Translations under genes and position numbers: made by a program
Shown here: one piece after another, positions 44,983 to 53,007 of the stretch
Position numbering within the stretch: position 1 is the stretch's first letter
How the letters are laid out: every line of letters begins with the position of its first letter
Source of the DNA: Gammaproteobacteria bacterium
Lineage (GTDB): Bacteria; Pseudomonadota; Gammaproteobacteria; Legionellales; Legionellaceae
Reading direction: 5' to 3'
NCBI GenBank assembly: GCA_024742995.1
Contig: JANSXK010000007.1
Coordinates: forward strand, 1-64,000
DNA length: 64,000 bases
Notes under the pieces: model-generated
The model's input: only the letters and a program-made list of their open reading frames with translations
Told to the model about the DNA's origin: nothing
The model's database searches: none

Positions 44983-45615
44983 CTATTCTTGAATTCCTAA
45001 AAATGGATTGGGATCACCTTTGCCCTCGCGTAAGATCACCGGAAACTCACCTGTTAAATCAACCACTGTTGTGGGCTCATGACTGCAAATACCGCCATTA
45101 ATTACCAAGTCCACTCGACTACCCAAGAGATCATAAATCGCTTCTGGTTCACTCATGGGCGCAGTAGCACCAGGTAAAATCAAAGTAGAACTCATCAGTG
45201 GTGCATCAAAACACTCTAACAACGCTAACGTAATCGTGTGTTCCGGCACGCGTAACCCTAAGGTCTTACGCTTAGGATGCAACATCAGTCGTGGTACCGC
45301 TGGTGTTGCTTTTAAAATAAACGTATAAGATCCGGGCGTAAAAGCTTTTAACAAGCGAAAAACCGGCTTTGTGACATGAGCATACGTCCCCAAATGCGAC
45401 AAATCACGTGTCACCAACGTCATATTGTGATCTTTTCCCAATTGCCTTAACGCCTTGATGCGATCCAACGCGGGTTTACAGCCCAAACGACACCCCAAAG
45501 CGTAGCCTGAATCCGTCGGGTATACAATCAACCCACCATCAGCAATAATCGACACCGCTTGACGCAATAAACGCGCCTGTGGGTTATCGGGGTGTAGTGC
45601 AAAAATTTGACTCAT
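44983..45615 (-). CDS. yciO: YciO/Sua5/YrdC family protein
   Basis: A 210-residue single-domain protein of the TsaC-like fold. Marks are GGLIVYPTDSGYALGC, RIKALRQLGKDHNMTLVTRDLSHLG, SYTFILKAT and GLRVPEHTITLALLE. TsaC makes threonylcarbamoyl-AMP for t6A in tRNA; YciO has the same fold but much weaker activity in E. coli. The pairing with rnm and trpS favours YciO over TsaC. The ATG at 45615 has GGGAA and AAGGAT close upstream; the longer frame start is not supported. Confidence 0.88.
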   Translation of the reverse strand: MSQIFALHPDNPQARLLRQAVSIIADGGLIVYPTDSGYALGCRLGCKPALDRIKALRQLGKDHNMTLVTRDLSHLGTYAHVTKPVFRLLKAFTPGSYTFILKATPAVPRLMLHPKRKTLGLRVPEHTITLALLECFDAPLMSSTLILPGATAPMSEPEAIYDLLGSRVDLVINGGICSHEPTTVVDLTGEFPVILREGKGDPNPFLGIQE

Positions 45616-45626
45616 TTCCCTGATCC

Positions 45627-46454
45627 TTAGGTATGCCATGCACGCCAAATTGGCTTACAATCGCTTGGCAATAATTTTTGATGCCCCAAATTCACCCGTG
45701 ACATCCCGTCACCATGGAAATCTGATCCCGAAGACGCGAGCAAATCAAACCGATGACATAATTGAGACATCTGCCGCATTTCTTGATCCAACATAGCGCC
45801 AGAAACCACTTCAATGCCTTCACCACCCAACGCTTTAAAATCCTGCATTAATTCATGTAATTTGGTGCGCGTCAATTTATATTTCAATGGGTGAGCAACC
45901 ACAGCCTTTCCGCCAGCAGCTACGATCGTAGCGACCGCCTCGCTTAAGTCTATCCAAGATGAAGGGACATAAGCAACTTTTCCTTTGCCCAGATAGCGTT
46001 TAAACGCGGCTTTGGTCTCCTGAACATAATTTTCTTTCAATAAAATTTGTGCATAATGCGCTCTGCCAACACGCTCATGCCCCGCCAACGCAACGGCTTT
46101 TTGATACGCTTCATCGATTCCACAGCCTTCCAACGCTGCCCCAATGGCTTTGCCACGATTGATGCGTTCCAAGTTTTGTTTATCAATGAGTTGAACCAGA
46201 TCTGGTGAATCTACACTAACATTGAGGCCAAGAATATGAAGATCATATTTTTTCCAACGCACACTCAGTTCAATGCCAGGAATAATCCGAATAGCTTTGC
46301 CCTGCGCTTCACGAACCAATTCACTCACACCTTCGAGCGTGTCATGATCAGTTAATGCCAAGGTTTTGATGCCCGATTGCAACGCACGCTCCAACAATGC
46401 TTTGGGAGACAGTAAACCATCTGAATAATGGCTGTGACAATGCAAATCAATCAT
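45627..46454 (-). CDS. rnm: PHP-domain 5'-3' exoribonuclease RNase AM (YciV)
   Basis: A 275-residue PHP-domain metalloenzyme. Metal ligands are in DLHCHSHYSDG, LTDHDTLEG, GIELSVRW, VAHPLKYKL and SGSDFHGDG. E. coli YciV trims the 5' ends of rRNAs and degrades 3',5'-bisphosphonucleotides. The ATG at 46454 gives the normal N-terminus just before IDLHCHS; a frame start at 46496 would overlap the upstream gene and add 14 atypical residues. It is followed by yciO, the same neighbour as in many gammaproteobacteria. Confidence 0.9.
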   Translation of the reverse strand: MIDLHCHSHYSDGLLSPKALLERALQSGIKTLALTDHDTLEGVSELVREAQGKAIRIIPGIELSVRWKKYDLHILGLNVSVDSPDLVQLIDKQNLERINRGKAIGAALEGCGIDEAYQKAVALAGHERVGRAHYAQILLKENYVQETKAAFKRYLGKGKVAYVPSSWIDLSEAVATIVAAGGKAVVAHPLKYKLTRTKLHELMQDFKALGGEGIEVVSGAMLDQEMRQMSQLCHRFDLLASSGSDFHGDGMSRVNLGHQKLLPSDCKPIWRAWHT

Positions 46455-46488
46455 ATCAATCCAATGCGGATATTCCTTTAAGTAAAAC

Positions 46489-47103
46489 CTATGCATCCAC
46501 TTTCAACATTTCCTTACCCAAGACACTCACAGGAATTTGGTTAAATGCAAACATTGCATTCAGTAGGTTCATATCTATACCTGCAGCTAATAATTTAGAC
46601 TTATCAATCAACTTCACGTCATTATTCCCATCAAACCAATGGCGCGTTATTTCAGCAACGAGCTTATCCTTGACATACACGCCCAAATAATTGGCTCTCA
46701 TCCCTTGACGTATCGTCACTAAAGTAGTCTCATCTTCTGCAAGAAGCTTCAATCCTTCAAAACTCCCCAAAGAACAATACGACATATCCGCATAAGCAAT
46801 AACATGCTGATACTGATCGAGAATATCAAACCGGCGTACACTAGTGAAACGACTGCTTTTCGGTGTTAATATTATGGTATTATTGAGTTGATTTTGATCA
46901 TCAAAATAATAAAAGGTGCCTTTTTTATTAGGCGCCAATTGCAAGAAACCAATGTGCTGATCTCCGGCTATCGTACGCTCATATTTCTTAGCATTAGCAC
47001 CTACTTTGATGGTATATGAATCTGGCAAGTCGTTAACCGACAAAGCAAACGTCGGCATAATAAAAGAAAAAACAACCAACAAACTCAGTAATATTTTTTT
47101 CAC
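46489..47103 (-). CDS. exported protein of unknown function
   Basis: A 204-residue protein with a signal peptide (start-KKILLSLLVVFSFIMPTFA, cleavage near residue 20). The mature part is rich in beta-strand patterns: GTFYYFDDQNQLNNTIILTP, RRFDILDQYQHVIAYADMSYC, TLVTIRQGMRANYLGVYVKDKLVAEITRHWF. This rhythm faintly recalls the LURP-one/Tubby-like fold, but I cannot confirm it. The start is a GTG at 47103 with GGAG six bases upstream; the frame is open 40 codons further up, but those codons contain no signal peptide at their start. Downstream rnm may be co-transcribed. Confidence 0.7.
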   Translation of the reverse strand: MKKILLSLLVVFSFIMPTFALSVNDLPDSYTIKVGANAKKYERTIAGDQHIGFLQLAPNKKGTFYYFDDQNQLNNTIILTPKSSRFTSVRRFDILDQYQHVIAYADMSYCSLGSFEGLKLLAEDETTLVTIRQGMRANYLGVYVKDKLVAEITRHWFDGNNDVKLIDKSKLLAAGIDMNLLNAMFAFNQIPVSVLGKEMLKVDA

Positions 47104-47251
47104 TATAATCTCCAAATAAAATTTAACACTGCGACCCACCACAACCAAAGCATATCCCAATCCATCCACAAGCACAATAAAAATACAATGGCAGCATTTC
47201 ACTGGTGTATTAGTTGAAATCATATTGATCTATTAATAAACCAAAATCAAT

Positions 47252-47280
47252 TTGACGTATGTAAAAATATAAACTAAATT
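47252..47280 (+). promoter_or_regulatory. promoter of the exported Cys-motif module
   Basis: TTGACG (47252-47257) and TAAATT (47275-47280) with a 17-base spacer, 44 bases before the ATG at 47324. Confidence 0.45.
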
Positions 47281-47323
47281 GTATGTAGGAATAAACGTTT
47301 CACCACTACAAGGAATCGTCATC

Positions 47324-47656
47324 ATGAAAAAGTCTCGATTAGCCGTTGCTACATTATTAGCCGCCTTCTCAGTCGCAGCAATTGTACCTGTTGCTTTCGC
47401 AGAAGAACCTATCACTCAACAAGCCCCAGATACTACGATGCCTGATAGCAGTAGCGGCAGTGGTTGTGCTGGTTGTGCTGGTTGTCAAGGCGCTACAGAT
47501 ACTACAGGCACAGATACTACTGGTACTGATACTACAGATACTACTGGTACCATGCCTACAGATACCACAATGCCTCCATCAGACACAAACCCTGCAGCCG
47601 ATACAACAGGTAGCACCTTGCCTACAACTGCTGCACCAGGCACTAACGGTAACTAA
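47324..47656 (+). CDS. small exported Thr/Asp-rich protein with CAGCAGC motif
   Basis: A 110-residue protein with a clear signal peptide (MKKSRLAVATLLAAFSVAAI to VAFA, cleavage near 27). The mature 83 residues are almost all Thr, Asp, Gly, Ser and Pro, with repeated TDTTGTDTTGTDTT, and carry one cysteine cluster CAGCAGC preceded by GSG. It is predicted to be disordered and to lie in the periplasm or outside. The ATG has AAGGA nine bases upstream. A strong terminator follows. The GSGCAGCAGC cluster resembles the GAGCMG and GSGCMG motifs of the protein at 48528-48764. Function unknown. Confidence 0.75.
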   Translation: MKKSRLAVATLLAAFSVAAIVPVAFAEEPITQQAPDTTMPDSSSGSGCAGCAGCQGATDTTGTDTTGTDTTDTTGTMPTDTTMPPSDTNPAADTTGSTLPTTAAPGTNGN

Positions 47657-47680
47657 GTTTTTTGAAAGTACCCTCTATTG

Positions 47681-47716
47681 AACCACGTACTGCTCTTTGA
47701 AAAGTACGTGGTTTTT
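47681..47716 (+). terminator. intrinsic terminator after the 47324 gene
   Basis: An 11-base perfect stem AACCACGTACT/AGTACGTGGTT with an 11-base loop, followed by TTT. Confidence 0.75.
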
Positions 47717-47752
47717 AGGGTGGGCAAACAATAATAAATCACCAACCTACCT

Positions 47753-48469
47753 ATGCGTACAAAAACGACTTCAATAGATAATACGCCCACAATCACACCT
47801 TTCTGCTTGCCAGTATACTCTGATGAGCAAAAAACAAAGTTATTACGTTATGCGAAACAAATACTAGATATTCAAAATCAGATACAGCAGTCAAACCACC
47901 CCAATATCTTGCACCACACCTTAGAACATAATGACAAACATCAGCGACGTCGCCATTATCCGAAAGGAGATCGGATTGATCATCAACATGGTGGCCAATA
48001 TTTTTATCATTGTCATCGTGACAACCCCACCACCACTGAACATGGCCATTTTCACTGTTTTGTGCGTCAAGAAAATATTCCCAAACGATTACCGCGAATA
48101 CAGGCATTACCTGAACCATCCAATCATCCTATGACACATCTGGTCGCTATCAGCATGAATCAATTTGGCCAGCCTATGCGATTATTTACAGTCAATCGCT
48201 GGGTTACCGATGATGTTTGGTATGACGCTCAATATATGCCACAATTGATTCAACGATTTAAAATAGCCCCAAACGATACGTCCCCGTGGTATTTGATTGA
48301 TCAATGGATTGCAGGAATGTTAGCGTTATTTGCACCACAGATTTATTGGTTACACCAACAACGCGGCGCATGCTACCAAGATCTCAATACAGAAGACAAA
48401 TCTGTGGAAGAATTGAGTAGCATCGACATTAATCTATCCGAACAGATTCACTGGTTGATTGATGACTAA
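47753..48469 (+). CDS. His-rich cytoplasmic protein of unknown function
   Basis: A 238-residue soluble protein without signal peptide. The central region (about 45-105) is dense in histidine: LHHTLEHNDKHQRRRHYPKGDRIDHQHGGQYFYHCHRD and EHGHFHCF, an arrangement able to bind metal. The C-terminal half has MTHLVAISMNQFGQPMRLFTVNRWVTDDVWY and is globular. From memory it resembles a family of uncharacterised proteins (possibly DUF6969) with the same EHGHFH and NRWVT signatures; I cannot verify that. It sits between two small exported Cys-motif proteins on an isolated plus-strand stretch. Confidence 0.75.
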   Translation: MRTKTTSIDNTPTITPFCLPVYSDEQKTKLLRYAKQILDIQNQIQQSNHPNILHHTLEHNDKHQRRRHYPKGDRIDHQHGGQYFYHCHRDNPTTTEHGHFHCFVRQENIPKRLPRIQALPEPSNHPMTHLVAISMNQFGQPMRLFTVNRWVTDDVWYDAQYMPQLIQRFKIAPNDTSPWYLIDQWIAGMLALFAPQIYWLHQQRGACYQDLNTEDKSVEELSSIDINLSEQIHWLIDD

Positions 48470-48527
48470 AAATTGCGGAGAGAGGAAAGCATCTAAACCG
48501 ATACAAGAATGAGCTGAGGAGAAGATC

Positions 48528-48764
48528 ATGTCAAAGAAAAAACTAGGTTTAACGGTTGTAACACTCTTATCGTCCTTGAGCACGGTATGCCCAACGCCGA
48601 TTGCCTACGCTGATCCAAGCGCGCCAGAAGAGATACAAACAGATGAGGTTGGCGCAGGCTGTATGGGTACATCAGGAAATGATGGGAGTGATGGAGAACG
48701 TTCTACTGGATTGAGTGATCCCCAATGTGTTGGTTCAGGTTGTATGGGGTATGATATACCTTAA
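48528..48764 (+). CDS. small exported protein with GxGCMG motifs
   Basis: A 78-residue protein: signal peptide MSKKKLGLTVVTLLSSLSTV to AYA (cleavage near 28), then 50 acidic, Gly-rich residues with two near-identical motifs VGAGCMG and VGSGCMG. The two Cys-Met pairs are separated by about 26 residues. The ATG follows GAGGAGA at good spacing. It ends four bases inside the convergent secF. The short length, signal and paired cysteine motifs suggest metal binding, modification or covalent attachment outside the cytoplasm; function is unknown. Confidence 0.75.
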   Translation: MSKKKLGLTVVTLLSSLSTVCPTPIAYADPSAPEEIQTDEVGAGCMGTSGNDGSDGERSTGLSDPQCVGSGCMGYDIP

Positions 48765-49678
48765 GGCCTATCATCCAATACTTTCTTCTTCTTAACTACA
48801 AAGTCTTTGCTGGATAATCCCATAGATACCGATAATGCACCTGCTACGTAAATAGAAGAATAAGTTCCAATCACAATCCCAATGATCAATGCCAACGAAA
48901 ATCCATGAATGGTTTCGCCACCATATATAAACAATGCCACAACCACAAACAACGTGAGTACTGACGTCATAATCGTCCGTGATAATGTTTGGTTGATGGA
49001 CGTATTCATGATTTCAATAGGATTTGAACGACGAATTTTCACAAAATTTTCACGCACTCGGTCAAAAACCACAATGGTATCATTCAAAGAATAACCAATC
49101 ACCGCCAATAGCCCTGCTAGTGCTTTCAAATCAAACTCGATCCCAAACCAGGCGAACACACCTAAAATAAGAATTGGATCATGGACCAAGGCAATCGCAG
49201 AACTAAAAGCCAAGCGATACTCAAACCGTACCGCAATATACAGCATGGTTGCCAATAACGATACGATGAGCGCTAACGCGCCCTTAGTAGCCAACTCTTG
49301 CCCCACTTGTGGTCCAACCAAGTCAACTTGTTGTTTCACAGCTCCGGGTAAAGCCGCCATCAACTGATCTACGGATAAAGTTTGGTTCAGATCAGCTCTT
49401 GGAGCAATACTGATCAATACATCTTTCGAAGTGCCATAACTGATCACTTGTGCATCTTTAAAGCCCGCATCGTGGAGACGATGACGTACATCAGTGATAT
49501 CCACTGCGGAAGGATAAGACACCTGGACTTGTGTGCCACCAGTAAAATCCAATCCCCAGATCAGTCCTTTGACACTTAGACCTGCAATAGAAATAATAAA
49601 AATAAAAATAGAAAACGCAGCGGTCCATTTGCGGGCGCCCATAAAATCTATCTGTGAATTTGGATTAAAAAACTCCAT
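48761..49678 (-). CDS. secF: protein translocase subunit SecF
   Basis: A 305-residue inner-membrane protein with six membrane segments that works with SecD to pull proteins through SecYEG using proton motive force. Marks are GLIWGLDFTGGTQVQVSYP, the periplasmic domain, LKALAGLLAVIGYSLNDTIVVFDRVREN and INQTLSRTIMTS. The ATG at 49678 has GAGGGG five bases upstream; a TTG one codon earlier is less likely. It follows secD by 55 bases. Confidence 0.96.
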   Translation of the reverse strand: MEFFNPNSQIDFMGARKWTAAFSIFIFIISIAGLSVKGLIWGLDFTGGTQVQVSYPSAVDITDVRHRLHDAGFKDAQVISYGTSKDVLISIAPRADLNQTLSVDQLMAALPGAVKQQVDLVGPQVGQELATKGALALIVSLLATMLYIAVRFEYRLAFSSAIALVHDPILILGVFAWFGIEFDLKALAGLLAVIGYSLNDTIVVFDRVRENFVKIRRSNPIEIMNTSINQTLSRTIMTSVLTLFVVVALFIYGGETIHGFSLALIIGIVIGTYSSIYVAGALSVSMGLSSKDFVVKKKKVLDDRP

Positions 49679-49733
49679 CAAAACCCCTCAAGTTTTTCCT
49701 GTCATTCCCATGAAGACAACAGAACAATCTCGT

Positions 49734-51596
49734 TCATATTCCGATTGATAGGCGTTTGACTGATCGACGCCCATAAATCCAATTAACCACTGCTCGCGTA
49801 TAGGTAATACCGGTAATCATAGAAGTGATTAACCCCAATGACAGCGTTACGGCAAATCCACGCACTGGACCAGATCCAATTGAGAACAATACAATCGCAA
49901 CAATTAAGGTGGTGATATTAGCATCCAAAATCGTCGAAAAAGCACGCTCATACCCTGCATAAATAGCCGCTTGCGGACTCAAACCATGACGTAATTCTTC
50001 ACGAATACGTTCATCAATCAGCACATTTGCGTCCACAGCCATCCCAACGGTCAAAACAATCCCCGCAATCCCAGGTAGCGTTAACGTCGCACCCAACATC
50101 GACAACAGTGCCAATAAAAAGGTTAAATTCAGTACCAAAGCAACATCTGCAATCAAACCAAACAATCGGTAATACAACACCATCAAAATGAGAATCAAAC
50201 CAAGTCCCACTTCTAAGGAAAAGATACCGCGTTTGATATTTTCTTTACCAAGCGTTGGGCCTACTGTGCGCTCTTCCACAGGATAAATGGCAGCAGGTAA
50301 AGCACCGGCACGTAATAACAATGCCAAATTACTGGCTTCTTTACTGTCCGATAATCCAGTAATTTGGAAATTATTACCCAAAGCCGAAAGAATCGCTGCT
50401 ACAGAAATCACGCGTTCATCGCGCGTGGTCTTATGCTCCAATACACCATTAACATTTTGCTCTGAAGTTTTGGATTCAACGAATACAATCGCCATCGATT
50501 TTCCGACATTTTCACGCGTAATTTTGCTAAACATTGCTTCGCCGCCACCGCCGAGCTGAATCTGAACTGCATGGCTTGCGGTTTGTTGATCAAAGCTTGA
50601 AGTCGCTGAGGTGATTGAGTCACCACTCAATACCACTTGGCGTTTCAACAAAATAGGATTCATAGATTTCGTGTGCAACAATTTAGAACCGGGAGGAATA
50701 GCACCCGTTTTAGCAGCAATGACGGGATCATTGTCTTGATCAACCATATAAAATTGCAACGTTGCCGTGCCGCCTAAAATTTGCTTCGCACGCGCAGCAT
50801 CTTGAATACCAGGCAAATCCACACCAATCCTTGTCGCGCCCTGTTGCACTACAACTGCCTCGCCAACACCCAATTCATTCACACGATTACGCAAAATACC
50901 CATGGTTTGATCGATGGTAGACTGGCGAATATCATGGCGTTCAACTGAGGACAACGTTGCAATCACCGCACGTTGGTCTTTTTTGGAAATGGCGAAGGTC
51001 AGCGTATTATATTTGGAGCTCAATACCGTCACAGTTTGCTGGGCCATTTCTTCGGAGCGTAACCGTATGGTAATACCCTGTTGTGGATAATAGCGAATAC
51101 CTGAATAACGAATCGCTTCCTCACGTAATTCTTGGCCGATAGACTTCAAAAATCCCTCGTATCGACGATTCATGACGCTATCCATATCCACTTCTAGAAG
51201 AAAATGCACACCCCCACGTAAATCCAATCCTTGTTTCATCGGTTCCGCGTAAATAGCAGACAACCATTTTGGTGTGGTAGGTGCAAGCGTCAAAGCCACA
51301 ATATAATTTTGACCCAAGCCCGTGGCAACCACATCCCGAGCCTGTAATTGTTGATCCGTAGACGCAAAACGCACTTCAACCCCGTCCCCATGAGTCTTAA
51401 TCGATTGGTAAGGGACAGAATCTTTATCTAGCATTTCTTGGGTCTGTTTCAAGATAGCATGCGGATCAACCGCTGTTTCAGTCGAAATTTGAATGACGGG
51501 TTCTTCGCCATAAAAGTTCGGAATAGAATAAACAATGGCGATAACAGCCAAAATCACCAATAAAATATTCTTCCAAAGGGGGTATGTGTTTTGCAT
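49734..51596 (-). CDS. secD: protein translocase subunit SecD
   Basis: A 620-residue SecD with an N-terminal membrane segment, a large periplasmic domain and five C-terminal membrane segments. Marks are GLDLRGGVHFLLEVD, RVNELGVGEAVVVQQGATRIGVDLPGIQD, the closing LPGIAGIVLTVGMAVDANVLIDERIREELR and ANITTLIVAIVLF. It forms the export-assisting complex with SecF and YajC. yajC lies 14 bases upstream. Confidence 0.97.
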   Translation of the reverse strand: MQNTYPLWKNILLVILAVIAIVYSIPNFYGEEPVIQISTETAVDPHAILKQTQEMLDKDSVPYQSIKTHGDGVEVRFASTDQQLQARDVVATGLGQNYIVALTLAPTTPKWLSAIYAEPMKQGLDLRGGVHFLLEVDMDSVMNRRYEGFLKSIGQELREEAIRYSGIRYYPQQGITIRLRSEEMAQQTVTVLSSKYNTLTFAISKKDQRAVIATLSSVERHDIRQSTIDQTMGILRNRVNELGVGEAVVVQQGATRIGVDLPGIQDAARAKQILGGTATLQFYMVDQDNDPVIAAKTGAIPPGSKLLHTKSMNPILLKRQVVLSGDSITSATSSFDQQTASHAVQIQLGGGGEAMFSKITRENVGKSMAIVFVESKTSEQNVNGVLEHKTTRDERVISVAAILSALGNNFQITGLSDSKEASNLALLLRAGALPAAIYPVEERTVGPTLGKENIKRGIFSLEVGLGLILILMVLYYRLFGLIADVALVLNLTFLLALLSMLGATLTLPGIAGIVLTVGMAVDANVLIDERIREELRHGLSPQAAIYAGYERAFSTILDANITTLIVAIVLFSIGSGPVRGFAVTLSLGLITSMITGITYTRAVVNWIYGRRSVKRLSIGI

Positions 51597-51610
51597 GTAT
51601 GGTTACTCGC

Positions 51611-51955
51611 TTAGAGAGAATCAAGCGTACCTTTAGGTAGGACCGCCGTGACAGAATCTCGTTGAACGAGGATATCCACACCACTATTAACCGTAGCTTT
51701 CAAATAAACGTCATTCACCAAATTATCTACTTTCGCCAAAATACCTGAAGACAATACAATTTCGTCGCCTTTTTTCAAAGCACTAACCAATTCTTTATGC
51801 TGCTTGGCACGCTTATTTTGCGGGCGAATCATCATGAAATAAAACAATACAAAAATTCCAATGACCATGATCAAAGAAAAGGAACCTTCTGTCCGTGGTC
51901 CCGCTGCAACAGCTGCAGCCCCATCAGCAAACGCATTCGTAATCAAAAAACTCAT
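51611..51955 (-). CDS. yajC: preprotein translocase subunit YajC
   Basis: A 114-residue protein with one membrane segment (about 25-43, LIMVIGIFVLFYFMMIRPQNKR) and a cytoplasmic domain KELVSALKKGDEIVLSSGILAKV. It associates with SecDF. The ATG at 51955 has AGGAGA close upstream; five earlier codons are open but not needed. A promoter 34 bases upstream allows transcription independent of queA. Confidence 0.95.
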   Translation of the reverse strand: MSFLITNAFADGAAAVAAGPRTEGSFSLIMVIGIFVLFYFMMIRPQNKRAKQHKELVSALKKGDEIVLSSGILAKVDNLVNDVYLKATVNSGVDILVQRDSVTAVLPKGTLDSL

Positions 51956-51989
51956 CTGTCTCTCCTGCAATAAATATCAATTTCGACCC

Positions 51990-52018
51990 ATCATAGCGAT
52001 ATTTTACCTGAGCGTAAA
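51990..52018 (-). promoter_or_regulatory. promoter of yajC-secD-secF
   Basis: On the minus strand TTTACG (52018-52013) and TATGAT (51995-51990) are 17 bases apart, with the yajC ATG at 51955. Confidence 0.5.
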
Positions 52019-52157
52019 TGAGTTTCTGGAAAATATCTTAAACGTTGTGTCAGCAGATCGTCTCATCTTGCATATCCTGCGCTCTGCTGCACCGCGTCAT
52101 TGACTTCTAATAGGCGCTTTCGTCCTCTGGTGCCAAAGAGAAGCCATGTTATAAAAC

Positions 52158-52202
52158 CCCTCATCCGCCCTACGGGCACCTTCTCCCCATAGGGGAGAAG
52201 GA
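52158..52202. repeat. dispersed two-hairpin repeat, single copy
   Basis: One complete unit: CCCTCATCCGCCC, GGGCACC, CTTCTCCCC and the closing GGGGAGAAGG arm. It separates the tgt-like gene from yajC, exactly where a read-through operon is normally found. Confidence 0.8.
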
Positions 52203-52209
52203 TAACATT

Positions 52210-53007
52210 TTAGGCGCCCTTACGAGCGAAGAAATAAATGTTATGTAAAATAAGAAGTCGTTGGCAAAGCAATGGTGTATGTTGTAGCAAATGATGTAAA
52301 TAAGCGCCGGTACATTTTTGCAGGCAGGTTGGGCACGCGCAATTGGGATCCAAAGGCTCAAACGCTAGTCGAAACTTATCGTCCAGTATGCGCTCGGTAG
52401 ACTGCACCTGATAAACTGTGCCCTCATATGCATCTGCAGCCGGCTTCTCTGATGCATAGTACAAAGTTGCTGTGTGATCTAAATCAATGAAAGACAGCAT
52501 GCCTTTATCGTCTTGGAGATAAAGCGGTAACATCAGCCTTTTCCATTTTTCCTGCTGCGTCATCCATTCCTCTGCGCTCAAATACAAACCACAAGCTTGT
52601 GAACCAGAGAGTGCATCAGCTTGGTTTACGGGAAAAAAAGGTAATATATCCGTGGACCACTCGGGTATGAGCTCAACCTCAGGTAATAATAACAGCGTTG
52701 GTCGCAACTGCTGTACCAATGCCCAAAATTGTTCAAGGGTCACCTGCGTGCGTGCACCATCATACGTTGATTGCACCGTACAACGATCTTCTTTATCAAA
52801 ACGTAACATTGTGGCATCTAACACCAAGTCTTTGTCCCAACCCACATAGGTCTTGAGATCTTCGACTTTGGATAACGCTTCAAAACCTGGTTTCATCAAC
52901 AAGCTATCCAAAGCACATGACACCATGTCGATACCTAATGCTTGCCAATTGTCTCGGGTCAAGCACCCGCCTGCTGGTGTTGTGATGGTCGGCACAAAAG
53001 TCGTCAT
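52210..53007 (-). CDS. degenerate queuine tRNA-ribosyltransferase (TGT) homologue
   Basis: A 265-residue protein, about 110 residues shorter than TGT. The end keeps the TGT zinc-site layout: CACPTCLQKCTGAYLHHLLQHTPLLCQRLLILHN aligns with the CxCYTC...YLHHL...RL..IHN block (Cys223, 225, 228, His255). The N-terminus TPAGGCLTRDNWQALGIDMVSCALDSLLMKPGFEAL follows the TGT start, and VLDATML stands where TGT has LTDSGGF. The middle, with the YLMGVG and catalytic Asp segments, is missing or unrecognisable. It overlaps queA by four bases (ATGA), the normal place of tgt. It is probably not an active transglycosylase by itself. Confidence 0.7.
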   Translation of the reverse strand: MTTFVPTITTPAGGCLTRDNWQALGIDMVSCALDSLLMKPGFEALSKVEDLKTYVGWDKDLVLDATMLRFDKEDRCTVQSTYDGARTQVTLEQFWALVQQLRPTLLLLPEVELIPEWSTDILPFFPVNQADALSGSQACGLYLSAEEWMTQQEKWKRLMLPLYLQDDKGMLSFIDLDHTATLYYASEKPAADAYEGTVYQVQSTERILDDKFRLAFEPLDPNCACPTCLQKCTGAYLHHLLQHTPLLCQRLLILHNIYFFARKGA

